Shown here in pieces: positions 8,340-16,153 of a stretch of DNA of 64,000 nucleotides. The DNA lies in assembly GCA_023391815.1 (NCBI GenBank), contig JAEWAF010000132.1:1-64000 (forward strand). Reading direction: 5' to 3'. This DNA comes from Pseudomonadota bacterium. Its GTDB lineage: Bacteria > Pseudomonadota > Gammaproteobacteria > Steroidobacterales > Steroidobacteraceae. Each line of letters starts with the position of its first letter. The stretch's first letter is position 1. The position numbers and the translations under genes are program-made. The notes beneath the pieces were generated by a model that saw only the letters and a program-made list of their open reading frames with translations, had not been told where the DNA came from and searched no databases.

Positions 8340-9118
8340 GCGCCTCGCCCGCCGTCGTGACCGCGTCGACCGACCTGCGGTTTCGTTATGCCGTCCATCT
8401 CGGCGACACGAGCTTGATCCTCGCGCAGCGCCTGGGCGAGTGGGTCGGTCATGCGCCCGCGCTCGAGGAAGATCTGGCGCTGGCGAACGTCGCGCTCGAC
8501 CTGTTGGGGCAGGCGCGTTATCTGCTGTCGTATGCCGGTGAGATCGAAGGCAAGGGGCGTAGCGAGGACGATCTCGCGTTCTTGCGTGAGCCATCGGACT
8601 TCACCAATCTGGCACTGGTCGAGCAGCCCAATGTGGACTTCGGCCACACCATCGTCCGCCAGTTTCTGATCGACGCCTGGCAACTCGAGTTGTTCGAGTG
8701 CTTGCAGGGGTCCGCCGACTCGCGTTTCGCCGAGCTCGCGGCCAAGGCGTTGAAGGAAACGCGCTATCACTTCCGCTTCAGCTCGGGCTGGATGGTGCGT
8801 CTCGGCGACGGCACTGAGGAAAGTCACAAGCGCGTGCAGGCCGGTCTGGATGCCTTGTGGAAGTTCACCAACGAGCTGTTCGCGCCGGGCGCGGTGGATG
8901 AAGAGGCGGCCGTTGCCGGCCTGGGCCCGGATCCTGCGTCGCTGCGTGCCGCGTGGACCGCGAACGTCGAGCAGGTGCTGGCGGAAGCCACGCTGAAGAA
9001 GCCCGCGGATGTTTCCTATCGCTGGTTCGGCAAGCGCAATCAGCACAGCGAGCATCTGAGCCATTTGCTGGCAGAGATGCAGTACATGCAGCGGACTTAC
9101 CCTGGCGTGCAGTGGTAG
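8336..9118 (+). CDS. paaC: 1,2-phenylacetyl-CoA epoxidase subunit PaaC
   Basis: The 260-residue structural ferritin-like subunit that pairs with PaaA in the epoxidase. Visible family features are L-G-D-x-x-L-I-L-x-Q-R-L-x-E-W and the A-N-V-A-L-D-L-L-G-Q-A-R segment near residue 50, then the K-E-T-R-Y-H-F-R-F helix. PaaC keeps the fold of PaaA but is generally described as lacking a working di-iron site. The gene overlaps paaB by 4 bp and is followed by paaD after 2 bp. Confidence 0.95.
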   Translation: MSASPAVVTASTDLRFRYAVHLGDTSLILAQRLGEWVGHAPALEEDLALANVALDLLGQARYLLSYAGEIEGKGRSEDDLAFLREPSDFTNLALVEQPNVDFGHTIVRQFLIDAWQLELFECLQGSADSRFAELAAKALKETRYHFRFSSGWMVRLGDGTEESHKRVQAGLDALWKFTNELFAPGAVDEEAAVAGLGPDPASLRAAWTANVEQVLAEATLKKPADVSYRWFGKRNQHSEHLSHLLAEMQYMQRTYPGVQW

Positions 9119-9120
9119 TC

Positions 9121-9645
9121 ATGAATCCGGCGCCCGCCAATCGCGAAGACCGATTCGTCGCTCCCGCCGAGCGCGAGGTCTGGCGCATTCTGGCGGATGT
9201 GCCGGACCCGGAGATTCCCGTGCTCAGCGTGGTTGAGCTGGGAATCATCCGGCATGTCCGGGTTGCCGACGACCGTCGCGTGACCGTCGGGGTGTCGCCG
9301 ACTTACACCGGTTGTCCAGCGACTGAGGTGATCGCCCGTTCCATTCAAACGCGACTGGAAGCGGAAGGGTACCGCGACCCCAAGGTCGAGTCGGTGCTGT
9401 CGCCACCGTGGACCAGCGACTGGTTGACCGAGAGCGGCCGCGAGAAGCTCAAAGAGTACGGCATCGCTCCGCCCGCACATTCAGTGAGCAGTCCGAAACA
9501 TTTGTTCCGTGAGCCGAAGGTCGCCTGTCCGCGCTGCTCCTCCACGCAGACTCATAAGGTGAGCGAGTTCGCCTCGACGCCCTGTAAAGCGCTGTATCGG
9601 TGCTCCAGCTGTCTGGAGCCATTCGAATATTTCAAATGCATTTAA
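9121..9645 (+). CDS. paaD: PaaD (PaaJ-type) epoxidase maturation subunit, MIP18/DUF59 plus zinc-binding tail
   Basis: A 174-residue protein with an N-terminal DUF59 (MIP18-like) domain (V-P-D-P-E-I-P-V-L-S-V-V-E-L-G-I, then Y-T-G-C-P-A) and a C-terminal four-cysteine module, C-P-R-C about residue 139 and C-S-S-C about residue 164. PaaD is required in vivo for the epoxidase and is thought to act in Fe-S or di-iron maturation. The ATG at 9121 lies 2 bp after the paaC stop. The longer open frame upstream overlaps paaC and is rejected. Some nomenclatures call this subunit PaaJ. Confidence 0.93.
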   Translation: MNPAPANREDRFVAPAEREVWRILADVPDPEIPVLSVVELGIIRHVRVADDRRVTVGVSPTYTGCPATEVIARSIQTRLEAEGYRDPKVESVLSPPWTSDWLTESGREKLKEYGIAPPAHSVSSPKHLFREPKVACPRCSSTQTHKVSEFASTPCKALYRCSSCLEPFEYFKCI

Positions 9646-9649
9646 AATC

Positions 9650-10735
9650 ATGCTGACGTTTCATCCGCTGAAAGTGGCCGACGTGCATCCCGAGGGGAGC
9701 GATGCGCTGTGCATTTCGTTTGAAGTGCCCGACTCGCTGCGCGAGGCCTTTCGCTTCATTCCCGGGCAGCACGTGGGGGTGCGGGCGCAGATCGGCGGGC
9801 AGGAAGTACGGCGCACCTATTCGATCTGTAGCGCTGCCGACGATCCTCACTTGCGCATCGGCGTGCGGGTTCACGATAACGGCAGCATGTCGCAATACCT
9901 CGCGAATCAGCTGCGGGCCGGTGACAGTATCGAAGTGCTGCCGCCGACGGGGCGTTTCTTCGCCGAGCCGCAACCTGCCGCGGAACGCACTTATTGCGCG
10001 TTCGCCGGCGGCAGCGGCATCACGCCGATTTTGGGCATCGTGAAGAACCTGCTCGCGCGCGAGCCGAACAGCCGATTCATGCTGTTCTATAGCAATCGCA
10101 CGACCTCGACGATCATGTTCGCCGAGGAGCTGCTGGCGTTGAAGGACCGCTATCCGACGCGCCTTTCGCTTTATTTCCTGCTGAGCCGCGAGCCCCAGGA
10201 CGTGGAGCTGTTCAACGGCCGGCTGGATCGCGAGAAAGTCACGTTGCTGAGCAAGGAAGTGTTCGATCCGCTCCAGACCGACGCGTTCTTCCTCTGCGGC
10301 CCCGGCAACATGATCGACAGCGTGCGCGACACACTGACCGGTCTGGGCGTCGATCCCACGCGCATTCACACCGAACGTTTCGCCAACGACATGCCGGCGG
10401 GCGCTCCCGTTGCGCCGACGCAGACGAAGCCGAAGCGGGCGATGGCGGAAGAGGTCGCGAAGATCACGATCACGATGGACGGTCGTCAGCGCACGTTCGC
10501 GATGCTGGACGACGATGCGACCGTGCTCGATGCGGCCGAGCGCGTCGGCATGGAGTTGCCGTACTCGTGTCGTGCCGGCGTCTGCTCGACTTGCCGAGCC
10601 AAGGTCACGCGCGGTACCGCGGAAATGGAAGTGAACTACGCACTCGAGCCGTGGGAAGTGGAGGCTGGATTCGTGCTCTGCTGCCAGACCCGGCCCACCA
10701 GTGGCGAGCTCGAATTAACCTACGACGAGCGCTGA
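9650..10735 (+). CDS. paaE: Phenylacetyl-CoA epoxidase reductase PaaE
   Basis: The 361-residue electron-transfer subunit. It has an N-terminal ferredoxin-NADP reductase-like FAD domain (R-R-T-Y-S-I near residue 54), an NAD(P) domain (G-G-S-G-I-T-P-I, later F-L-C-G-P) and a C-terminal plant-type 2Fe-2S ferredoxin domain. The cluster cysteines are C307, C312 and C315 in C-R-A-G-V-C-S-T-C plus the distal C344/C345 pair. It passes NADPH electrons to PaaA. It sits 4 bp after paaD, and paaG follows directly. Confidence 0.95.
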   Translation: MLTFHPLKVADVHPEGSDALCISFEVPDSLREAFRFIPGQHVGVRAQIGGQEVRRTYSICSAADDPHLRIGVRVHDNGSMSQYLANQLRAGDSIEVLPPTGRFFAEPQPAAERTYCAFAGGSGITPILGIVKNLLAREPNSRFMLFYSNRTTSTIMFAEELLALKDRYPTRLSLYFLLSREPQDVELFNGRLDREKVTLLSKEVFDPLQTDAFFLCGPGNMIDSVRDTLTGLGVDPTRIHTERFANDMPAGAPVAPTQTKPKRAMAEEVAKITITMDGRQRTFAMLDDDATVLDAAERVGMELPYSCRAGVCSTCRAKVTRGTAEMEVNYALEPWEVEAGFVLCCQTRPTSGELELTYDER

Positions 10736-10736
10736 C

Positions 10737-11528
10737 ATGGCTTACCAAACGATTTTGTTCGAGGTCACGGACGGCGTGGCGCGGCTCACCTTGAACCGGC
10801 CCGATCGTCTGAACAGTTTCAACGTGCAGATGCATGGGGAAGTGCGCGATGCACTTTCGCAGCTCTCGAAAAACAGTGACGCGCGCGTTCTGGTATTCAC
10901 CGGCGCCGGCCGCGGCTTCTGCGCTGGCCAGGACTTGGGCGATCGTGCCGTTGCGCCCGGCGGGCAGGGCGTCGATCTTGGCGACTCGATCGAGAACTAT
11001 TACAAGCCGCTGGTGCTCGCGCTTCGCAATCTGCCGATGCCGGTGATCGGCGCGGTCAACGGGGTGGCCGCCGGTGCGGGAGCAAACATCGCGCTGGCCT
11101 GCGATCTGGTCATCGCGACCAAGTCCGCGAGTTTCGTGCAGGCGTTCAGCAAGCTCGGCCTGGTACCGGATTCCGGTGGCACCTGGTTCTTGCCACGACT
11201 GCTCGGCAACGCACGAGCCATGGGGCTGGCCTTGCTGGGTGACAAGTTGCCGGCCGAACAGGCCGCGCAGTGGGGCTTGATCTGGCGCTGTGTCGAGGAC
11301 GCAGAGTTCAAGAGCACGGTCGATCAATTGGCCACTCAGTTGGCCGCCGCGCCGACCCGCGGGCTGGCGCGAACCAAGCAAGCCATTTACGAATCGTGGA
11401 GTCATTCGCTCGAGCAGCAGCTCGATCAGGAACGCGACTTCCAGCGCGAACTGGGCCGTTCGCGCGACTATGCCGAAGGCGTCGCCGCCTTCACCGAAAA
11501 ACGCACCCCGAAGTTCACCGGCCGGTAA
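10737..11528 (+). CDS. paaG: Ring-1,2-epoxyphenylacetyl-CoA isomerase PaaG
   Basis: A 263-residue crotonase-fold enzyme that converts the ring epoxide to oxepin-CoA. Crotonase hallmarks are visible: the G-A-G-R-G-F-C-A-G-Q-D-L oxyanion loop near residue 60 and the A-G-A-G-A-N-I-A-L-A-C-D segment near residue 115, followed by L-V-P-D-S-G-G-T. The start lies 1 bp after the paaE stop. Its place between paaE and paaZ supports PaaG rather than PaaF or a general enoyl-CoA hydratase. No second crotonase (paaF) occurs in the cluster. Confidence 0.92.
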   Translation: MAYQTILFEVTDGVARLTLNRPDRLNSFNVQMHGEVRDALSQLSKNSDARVLVFTGAGRGFCAGQDLGDRAVAPGGQGVDLGDSIENYYKPLVLALRNLPMPVIGAVNGVAAGAGANIALACDLVIATKSASFVQAFSKLGLVPDSGGTWFLPRLLGNARAMGLALLGDKLPAEQAAQWGLIWRCVEDAEFKSTVDQLATQLAAAPTRGLARTKQAIYESWSHSLEQQLDQERDFQRELGRSRDYAEGVAAFTEKRTPKFTGR

Positions 11529-11536
11529 TCATCGCC

Positions 11537-13567
11537 ATGCAACTCAAAAGTTACGTTCAGGGCCGCTGGTTCGCCGGCGAAGGCGAAGCTCAGCAGCTGC
11601 GCGATGCCACCACGGGTCAGGTCATCGCCTCGGCGTCGTCGACCGGCATCGATTTCAAGGCCACGCTGCATTATGCGCGTGAAGTCGGCGGTCCGGCGCT
11701 CCGCCAGCTGACATTTCATCAGCGTGCGTCGCTGCTGAAGCAGCTCGCGAAAAAGCTTGGCGAGTTCAAGGAAGAGTTCTACGCCTTGTCGTATGCGACC
11801 GGCGCGACCAAGACCGATTCCTGGATCGACATCGACGGCGGCTTCGGCACGCTGTTCGCTTACGCGAGCCGAGGCGCGCGCGAACTGCCGAACAGCAAGG
11901 TCTACATCGACGGCGACATCGAACCTTTGTCGAAGACCGGTACGTTCGTCGGTCAGCATATCTGCGTGCCGCTGGAAGGGGCGGCCGTGCATATCAACGC
12001 ATTCAACTTCCCGGTGTGGGGCATGTTGGAAAAGCTGTCGCCGACGTTGTTGGCCGGCGTGCCCGCGATCGTGAAGCCGGCGACCACGACCGCTTATCTG
12101 ACCGAGCTGGTCGTACGACGGATCATCGAGTCCGGCATCCTGCCGGAAGGTTCGCTGCAACTGGTGTGCGGCAGCGTTGGCGACCTGTTCGATCATTTGA
12201 CCTGCCAGGACGTCGTTTCCTTCACCGGCTCGGCGAGCACAGCGCAGAAGCTGCGCACTCATCCCAACGTCGTCGCGAATTCGGTGCGTTTCATCAGCGA
12301 GACGGATTCGATCAACAGCTGTGTGCTGGCGGAGGATGCGAAGCCGGGCCAGCCGGAGTTCGATCTGTTCGTGCGCGAAGTGACGCGCGAAATGACCACG
12401 AAAGCCGGCCAGAAATGCACCGCGATCCGCAAAGCCATCGTGCCGGCGGCGCAGGCCGATGTGGTCGTCGAAGCCTTGAAAGCGTCGCTGGGCAAGATCG
12501 TCGTGGGCGATCCGAGGCTCGAGAATGTTCGCATGGGACCGCTGGCCGCTTTGTCGCAGCGTCGTGAAGTGTTGGGTCGCATCGGCGAACTGCGACGCGA
12601 AGCCGAGTTGATTACGGCCGAGCGCATCGAGATCGCCGGCGCCGATCTCGATCATGGCGCGTTCGTCGCGCCGTCCTTGCTCTATTGTCGCGAGCCGCGC
12701 AAAGCGAAGGCGCTCCATAACATCGAAGCGTTCGGTCCGGTCGCGACCGTCGTGCCGTACGAGTCCACCAGCGAAGCAATCCGATTCGCTCGAATGGGCG
12801 AGGGCAGTCTGGTTGCGTCCGTGTTCACTGCCGATGACGCGCTGGCGACCGAGTTGGTGCTCGGCCTCGCGCCGTTGCACGGTCGCCTGCTGGTGATCAA
12901 TCGCGATTGCGCGAAGGAATCGACGGGTCATGGCTCGCCGCTGCCGGCGCTCGTGCACGGCGGTCCGGGACGGGCGGGCGGCGGTGAAGAAATGGGCGGC
13001 ATTCGTGGCGTCATGCACTACATGCAACGCACGGCCATTCAGGGCAGCCCGCAAACCATCGCCGCCGTCACTGGCCGTTGGACGCGCGGCGCCGTGCAGA
13101 AAGATCCGGGTCGCCATCCGTTCCGCAAAGCGTTCCACGAGCTGCAAGTGGGCGACAGTCTGAACTCGGCCGAACGCGAGGTGACGCTCGATGACATCGA
13201 GAAGTTCGCCGCGCTCTCGGGCGATACGTTCTATGCTCACATGGACGAGGAAGCGGCAGCTCGCAATCCAATCTTCGGCGGTCGCGTGGCGCACGGTTAT
13301 TTCCTGATCTCCGCCGCGGCCGGGTTGTTCGTCGATCCGCCGTACGGTCCGGTGCTCGCGAACTACGGCATCGACCGGTTGCGCTTCGTGAAGCCGGTGA
13401 AGCCGGGCGATCGCATTAAGGTGCGGCTCACCTGCAAATCGAAGTCTCTGCGCGTGGACAAGGGGTACGGCGAAGTCGCGTGGGACACCGAAATCACCAA
13501 CCAGAACGGCGAAGTCGTGGCCAGTTACGACGTACTGACGATGGTCAGCGAGCAGCCGGTGAGCTAA
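11537..13567 (+). CDS. paaZ: PaaZ: bifunctional oxepin-CoA hydrolase / 3-oxo-5,6-dehydrosuberyl-CoA semialdehyde dehydrogenase
   Basis: A 676-residue two-domain enzyme. Residues 1 to about 520 are an NADP-dependent aldehyde dehydrogenase, with the catalytic cysteine at about 294 in A-G-Q-K-C-T. From about 540 there is a MaoC-type hydratase domain (D-T-F-Y-A-H-M-D, then G-R-V-A-H-G-Y-F) that opens the oxepin ring. The frame is open well upstream inside paaG, but homology begins at the ATG at 11537, 8 bp after the paaG stop. It ends the visible paa operon. Its stop overlaps by a few bases the stop of the converging monooxygenase gene. No paaF, paaH, paaJ-thiolase or paaK is present. Confidence 0.94.
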   Translation: MQLKSYVQGRWFAGEGEAQQLRDATTGQVIASASSTGIDFKATLHYAREVGGPALRQLTFHQRASLLKQLAKKLGEFKEEFYALSYATGATKTDSWIDIDGGFGTLFAYASRGARELPNSKVYIDGDIEPLSKTGTFVGQHICVPLEGAAVHINAFNFPVWGMLEKLSPTLLAGVPAIVKPATTTAYLTELVVRRIIESGILPEGSLQLVCGSVGDLFDHLTCQDVVSFTGSASTAQKLRTHPNVVANSVRFISETDSINSCVLAEDAKPGQPEFDLFVREVTREMTTKAGQKCTAIRKAIVPAAQADVVVEALKASLGKIVVGDPRLENVRMGPLAALSQRREVLGRIGELRREAELITAERIEIAGADLDHGAFVAPSLLYCREPRKAKALHNIEAFGPVATVVPYESTSEAIRFARMGEGSLVASVFTADDALATELVLGLAPLHGRLLVINRDCAKESTGHGSPLPALVHGGPGRAGGGEEMGGIRGVMHYMQRTAIQGSPQTIAAVTGRWTRGAVQKDPGRHPFRKAFHELQVGDSLNSAEREVTLDDIEKFAALSGDTFYAHMDEEAAARNPIFGGRVAHGYFLISAAAGLFVDPPYGPVLANYGIDRLRFVKPVKPGDRIKVRLTCKSKSLRVDKGYGEVAWDTEITNQNGEVVASYDVLTMVSEQPVS

Positions 13568-15036
13568 GAGAAGCGCATCACGCCGTCGTCGACGGCGGCG
13601 AAGCGCAGGTTCATCAGATCGAGCGCGTAGTTCTGATAGAGGCGCCACGGCGCTTTCGAGCCCTGCTTGGGAAATTGCTCGATCGAACGTTGCACGTAGC
13701 CCGACGTGAAGTCGATCCACGGCGTCGCCGTGATCGAGGGATCGTCGTTACGCGGGGTGCACTGCCGATACCCTCGGTCGTCCATGTAGTTGAGCAGGCG
13801 ACACACGTATTCGCAGGTGAGATCGCATTTCAGCGTCCATGACGCATTGGTGTAGCCGAACGCGGTCGCGAGGTTCGGCACATCGCTGTACATCATGCCT
13901 TTGTAGCTCATGATGCTCGGCGGCTCGACGGGCTTGCCATCGACGACCAGTGCCAGATTGCCCAGCACCTGCAGATTCAAACCGGTGGCGGTGACGATGA
14001 GATCCGCCGCCAGCTCCGCGCCGGAGCGCAGCTGCAAGCCGCGTTCCGTGAATGTTTCGATATGGTCGGTGACGACCGACGCCTTGCCGGTCCTCAACGC
14101 CCGAAACAAATCGCCGTTCGGCACCAGGCACAGCCGCTGATCCCACGGGTTGTAGCGCGGCGTGAAGTGACGATCCACATCGCACGTATCACCGACCTGC
14201 CTCTTCACCAACTGCAAGAGCCGTTGTTTCATCCGCTCAGGGGAGCGACGGCACATATTGAAGAACAGCATGCCGAGCAAGACGTTCTTCCAGCGCGTCA
14301 CGCCATACGCAAACTTCGCCGGGAAATGTCGGCGCAGCCAATTGGCGATCGCATCTTCCTGCGGACGCGCGACGATGTACGTCGGGGACCGTTGCAGCAT
14401 CGTGACGTGAGCGGCCGTCTTTGCCAGCTCGGGCACGAGAGTGACCGCTGTGGCGCCACTGCCGATGACGACGACGCGCTTGCCTGCGTACTCGATGTCT
14501 TCGGTCCATTTCTGAGGATGTACGATGCGACCCTGGAATCGCTCGGTGCCCTGGAACTCGGGCGTGTACCCGGCTTCGTAGTTGTAGTAACCGCTGCACA
14601 GGAACAGGAAATTGCAGGTGAATTGGGCGATCTCGCCCGAGGGCAACAGGGCCTCGACGGTCCACAGTGCCTGAGCGGACGACCATGAGGCTCGCTGCAC
14701 ACGGTGGTTGAAGCGGATGTGTCGATCGATGCCGTAGTCGCGAGCCGTGTCTCGAACATACTTGAGAATCGACGGCCCATCCGCGATGGCCTTGGCGTCA
14801 CGCCACGGACGGAACGAATAGCCCAGCGTATACATGTCCGAATCCGAACGGATGCCGGGATAGCGGAACAGGTCCCAGGTGCCGCCGATGCAGTCGCGCC
14901 CTTCGAGAATGGCGTAACTCTTGTTCGAACAGTGCCGTTGCAGGTGATATCCCGCGCCGATGCCGGACAACCCCGCGCCCACGACCAGTACGTCGAAATG
15001 ATGCCGAGCCGATAGCGGTGACGTCCCGGTCGTCAT
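13564..15036 (-). CDS. Flavin-containing Baeyer-Villiger-type monooxygenase
   Basis: A 490-residue FAD/NADPH monooxygenase. It has the first Rossmann motif G-A-G-L-S-G at residues 20-25, the Baeyer-Villiger fingerprint F-x-G-x-x-x-H-x-x-x-W at residues 167-177, and a second Rossmann motif G-S-G-A-T-A from residue 192. The closest well-known relatives by feel are EthA-like and other ketone-oxidising enzymes. The substrate cannot be read from sequence; a ketone or steroid-like compound is possible. The start at 15036 has GAGGAG seven bases before it. It follows an Lrp-type gene by 9 bp on the same strand, suggesting a regulator-enzyme operon, and converges on paaZ. Confidence 0.87.
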   Translation of the reverse strand: MTTGTSPLSARHHFDVLVVGAGLSGIGAGYHLQRHCSNKSYAILEGRDCIGGTWDLFRYPGIRSDSDMYTLGYSFRPWRDAKAIADGPSILKYVRDTARDYGIDRHIRFNHRVQRASWSSAQALWTVEALLPSGEIAQFTCNFLFLCSGYYNYEAGYTPEFQGTERFQGRIVHPQKWTEDIEYAGKRVVVIGSGATAVTLVPELAKTAAHVTMLQRSPTYIVARPQEDAIANWLRRHFPAKFAYGVTRWKNVLLGMLFFNMCRRSPERMKQRLLQLVKRQVGDTCDVDRHFTPRYNPWDQRLCLVPNGDLFRALRTGKASVVTDHIETFTERGLQLRSGAELAADLIVTATGLNLQVLGNLALVVDGKPVEPPSIMSYKGMMYSDVPNLATAFGYTNASWTLKCDLTCEYVCRLLNYMDDRGYRQCTPRNDDPSITATPWIDFTSGYVQRSIEQFPKQGSKAPWRLYQNYALDLMNLRFAAVDDGVMRFS

Positions 15037-15045
15037 GGGCGCTCC

Positions 15046-15516
15046 TCAATCGTCCGTCTTGGCGTAGTTCAAGGGCAGGGCGGTGGTGTGCTTGATGGTT
15101 TCCAGGGAGAAGCTGGCGCTCACGTCCAGGAACGCACAGCCGGCGATCAATTTCTTGTAGACGACGTCGTAGGCATCGATGTTCGGAACCACGATGCGCA
15201 ACAGATAATCCACTTCGCCACTGACCCGGTGTATCTCCGTGACTTCGGGGATATCGCGCACCGTGCGCACGAACTGTTCGAACCAAGCGGCGCTGTGATT
15301 CGATGTCTTCACAGTGACGAACACCGTGGTACCGACATTCACCGACTTGGCGTCGAGCAATGCCACCGTGCGGCTGATCACGCCGGTTTCCTGCAGACGC
15401 TGGATGCGGCGCCAGCAGGGCGCTTTGGACAGGCCGACGCGCTCGGCGATGTCGGCAGCGGTGAGCGAGCCGTCATGTTGAAGCAGGTCGAGAATGCGGC
15501 GGTCCAGGCGATCCAT
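15046..15516 (-). CDS. Lrp/AsnC family transcriptional regulator
   Basis: A 156-residue regulator with an N-terminal winged helix (R-R-I-L-D-L-L-Q, then L-S-K-A-P-C-W-R-R-I-Q-R-L) and a C-terminal RAM domain (G-E-V-D-Y-L-L-R-I-V-V-P). I chose the ATG at 15516, where the family N-terminus M-D-R-L-D-R-R begins; the frame is open 46 codons further upstream but without homology. It lies directly upstream of the monooxygenase gene and probably heads its operon. It is clearly distinct from the Lrp protein at 1842-2315. Confidence 0.88.
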   Translation of the reverse strand: MDRLDRRILDLLQHDGSLTAADIAERVGLSKAPCWRRIQRLQETGVISRTVALLDAKSVNVGTTVFVTVKTSNHSAAWFEQFVRTVRDIPEVTEIHRVSGEVDYLLRIVVPNIDAYDVVYKKLIAGCAFLDVSASFSLETIKHTTALPLNYAKTDD

Positions 15517-15625
15517 GGGGCGAGTGCGCGTCGAACGGGAGTTGCGCAACATTGTTGCGTCCGGCGCGGCCGCTGTCCACGATTTCGCAATCGCGTCGCC
15601 GAGCGGCTTCGGTAGCCTGTCACGC

Positions 15626-15874
15626 ATGAACACTGTGCGTGCCAATCCGTTCACCGAACATCCGGCAGCCGCGGGGGAAACGTACCTCGCTCACCTGCGG
15701 ACGGCTGCCGGCTTCGGTTTTCAAATGGTCTTTGCCGGGCTGGCCTGCTTGGTGCACGCGTTGCTGCCGTTCGTATTCGTGCGCACCGGGAGCGATTGCA
15801 TCGGTCGCTTGCACGAGCGCATGCACTCCCGACGTCGTCGGGTCGAGTCGGCGTCGATGGCCAAGAATTCCTGA
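15626..15874 (+). CDS. DUF6356 family small protein
   Basis: An 82-residue protein with the conserved N-terminal pattern N-P-F-T-E-H-P-x-x-x-G-E-T-Y-x-x-H and a single hydrophobic stretch of about 20 residues in the middle (M-V-F-A-G-L-A-C-L-V-H-A-L-L-P-F). This is the layout of DUF6356 proteins. They are short, probably inner-membrane associated, and have no assigned role. The ATG at 15626 gives the family N-terminus. It is divergent from the Lrp gene with about 110 bp between. Confidence 0.8.
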   Translation: MNTVRANPFTEHPAAAGETYLAHLRTAAGFGFQMVFAGLACLVHALLPFVFVRTGSDCIGRLHERMHSRRRRVESASMAKNS

Positions 15875-16097
15875 GTCAATCTGTCCGGTCGTCGGTCCCG
15901 GCTTCCGGCAATTCCACAACACAGATTGCAGCGAGTGACCTCCGCGCTCGCTTAGGCCGCTGCGAGTCGCCGGGAACCGGCGCAGTCCCGCGTAAGTTCT
16001 CCCCAGTTAGGTAAACCTACGCATGTCGCGAGGCGTGCGACTGGAGGGAACCCTGTCTCGTTTGTCAAACCAGCTATATTGCCTCGCACTGCGACCC

Positions 16098-16119
16098 GGG
16101 ACGCGCTCCGGCGCGTCCC
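16098..16119 (+). other. Leader stem-loop upstream of the DUF3187 gene
   Basis: Nine bases at 16098-16106 pair perfectly with 16111-16119 around a four-base loop (TCCG). The hairpin lies about 35 bases before the GTG start of the DUF3187 gene and downstream of a TATATT at 16075-16080, so it is probably in the mRNA leader. It is not followed by a U-run, which argues against a terminator. A translational or mRNA-stability role is possible but unproven. Confidence 0.5.
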
Positions 16120-16153
16120 CGCCTTCTCCATTCGTTCATCACAAGGAATCGAT

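Noticed and set aside
11468..13720. 750-codon open frame on the minus strand
   Set aside because: Antisense to paaZ, whose two domains are clear. The antisense product is Arg/His/Ala-rich and matches no family.
15965..15985. Small hairpin around CGCCGG-GAA-CCGGCG
   Set aside because: Only six base pairs in GC-rich intergenic DNA with no U-run. It could be chance, and the stronger stem at 16098-16119 is reported instead.
16062..16080. TTGTCA and TATATT as a promoter pair
   Set aside because: The spacer is only seven bases, so they cannot act together as -35 and -10. TATATT alone may be a -10.
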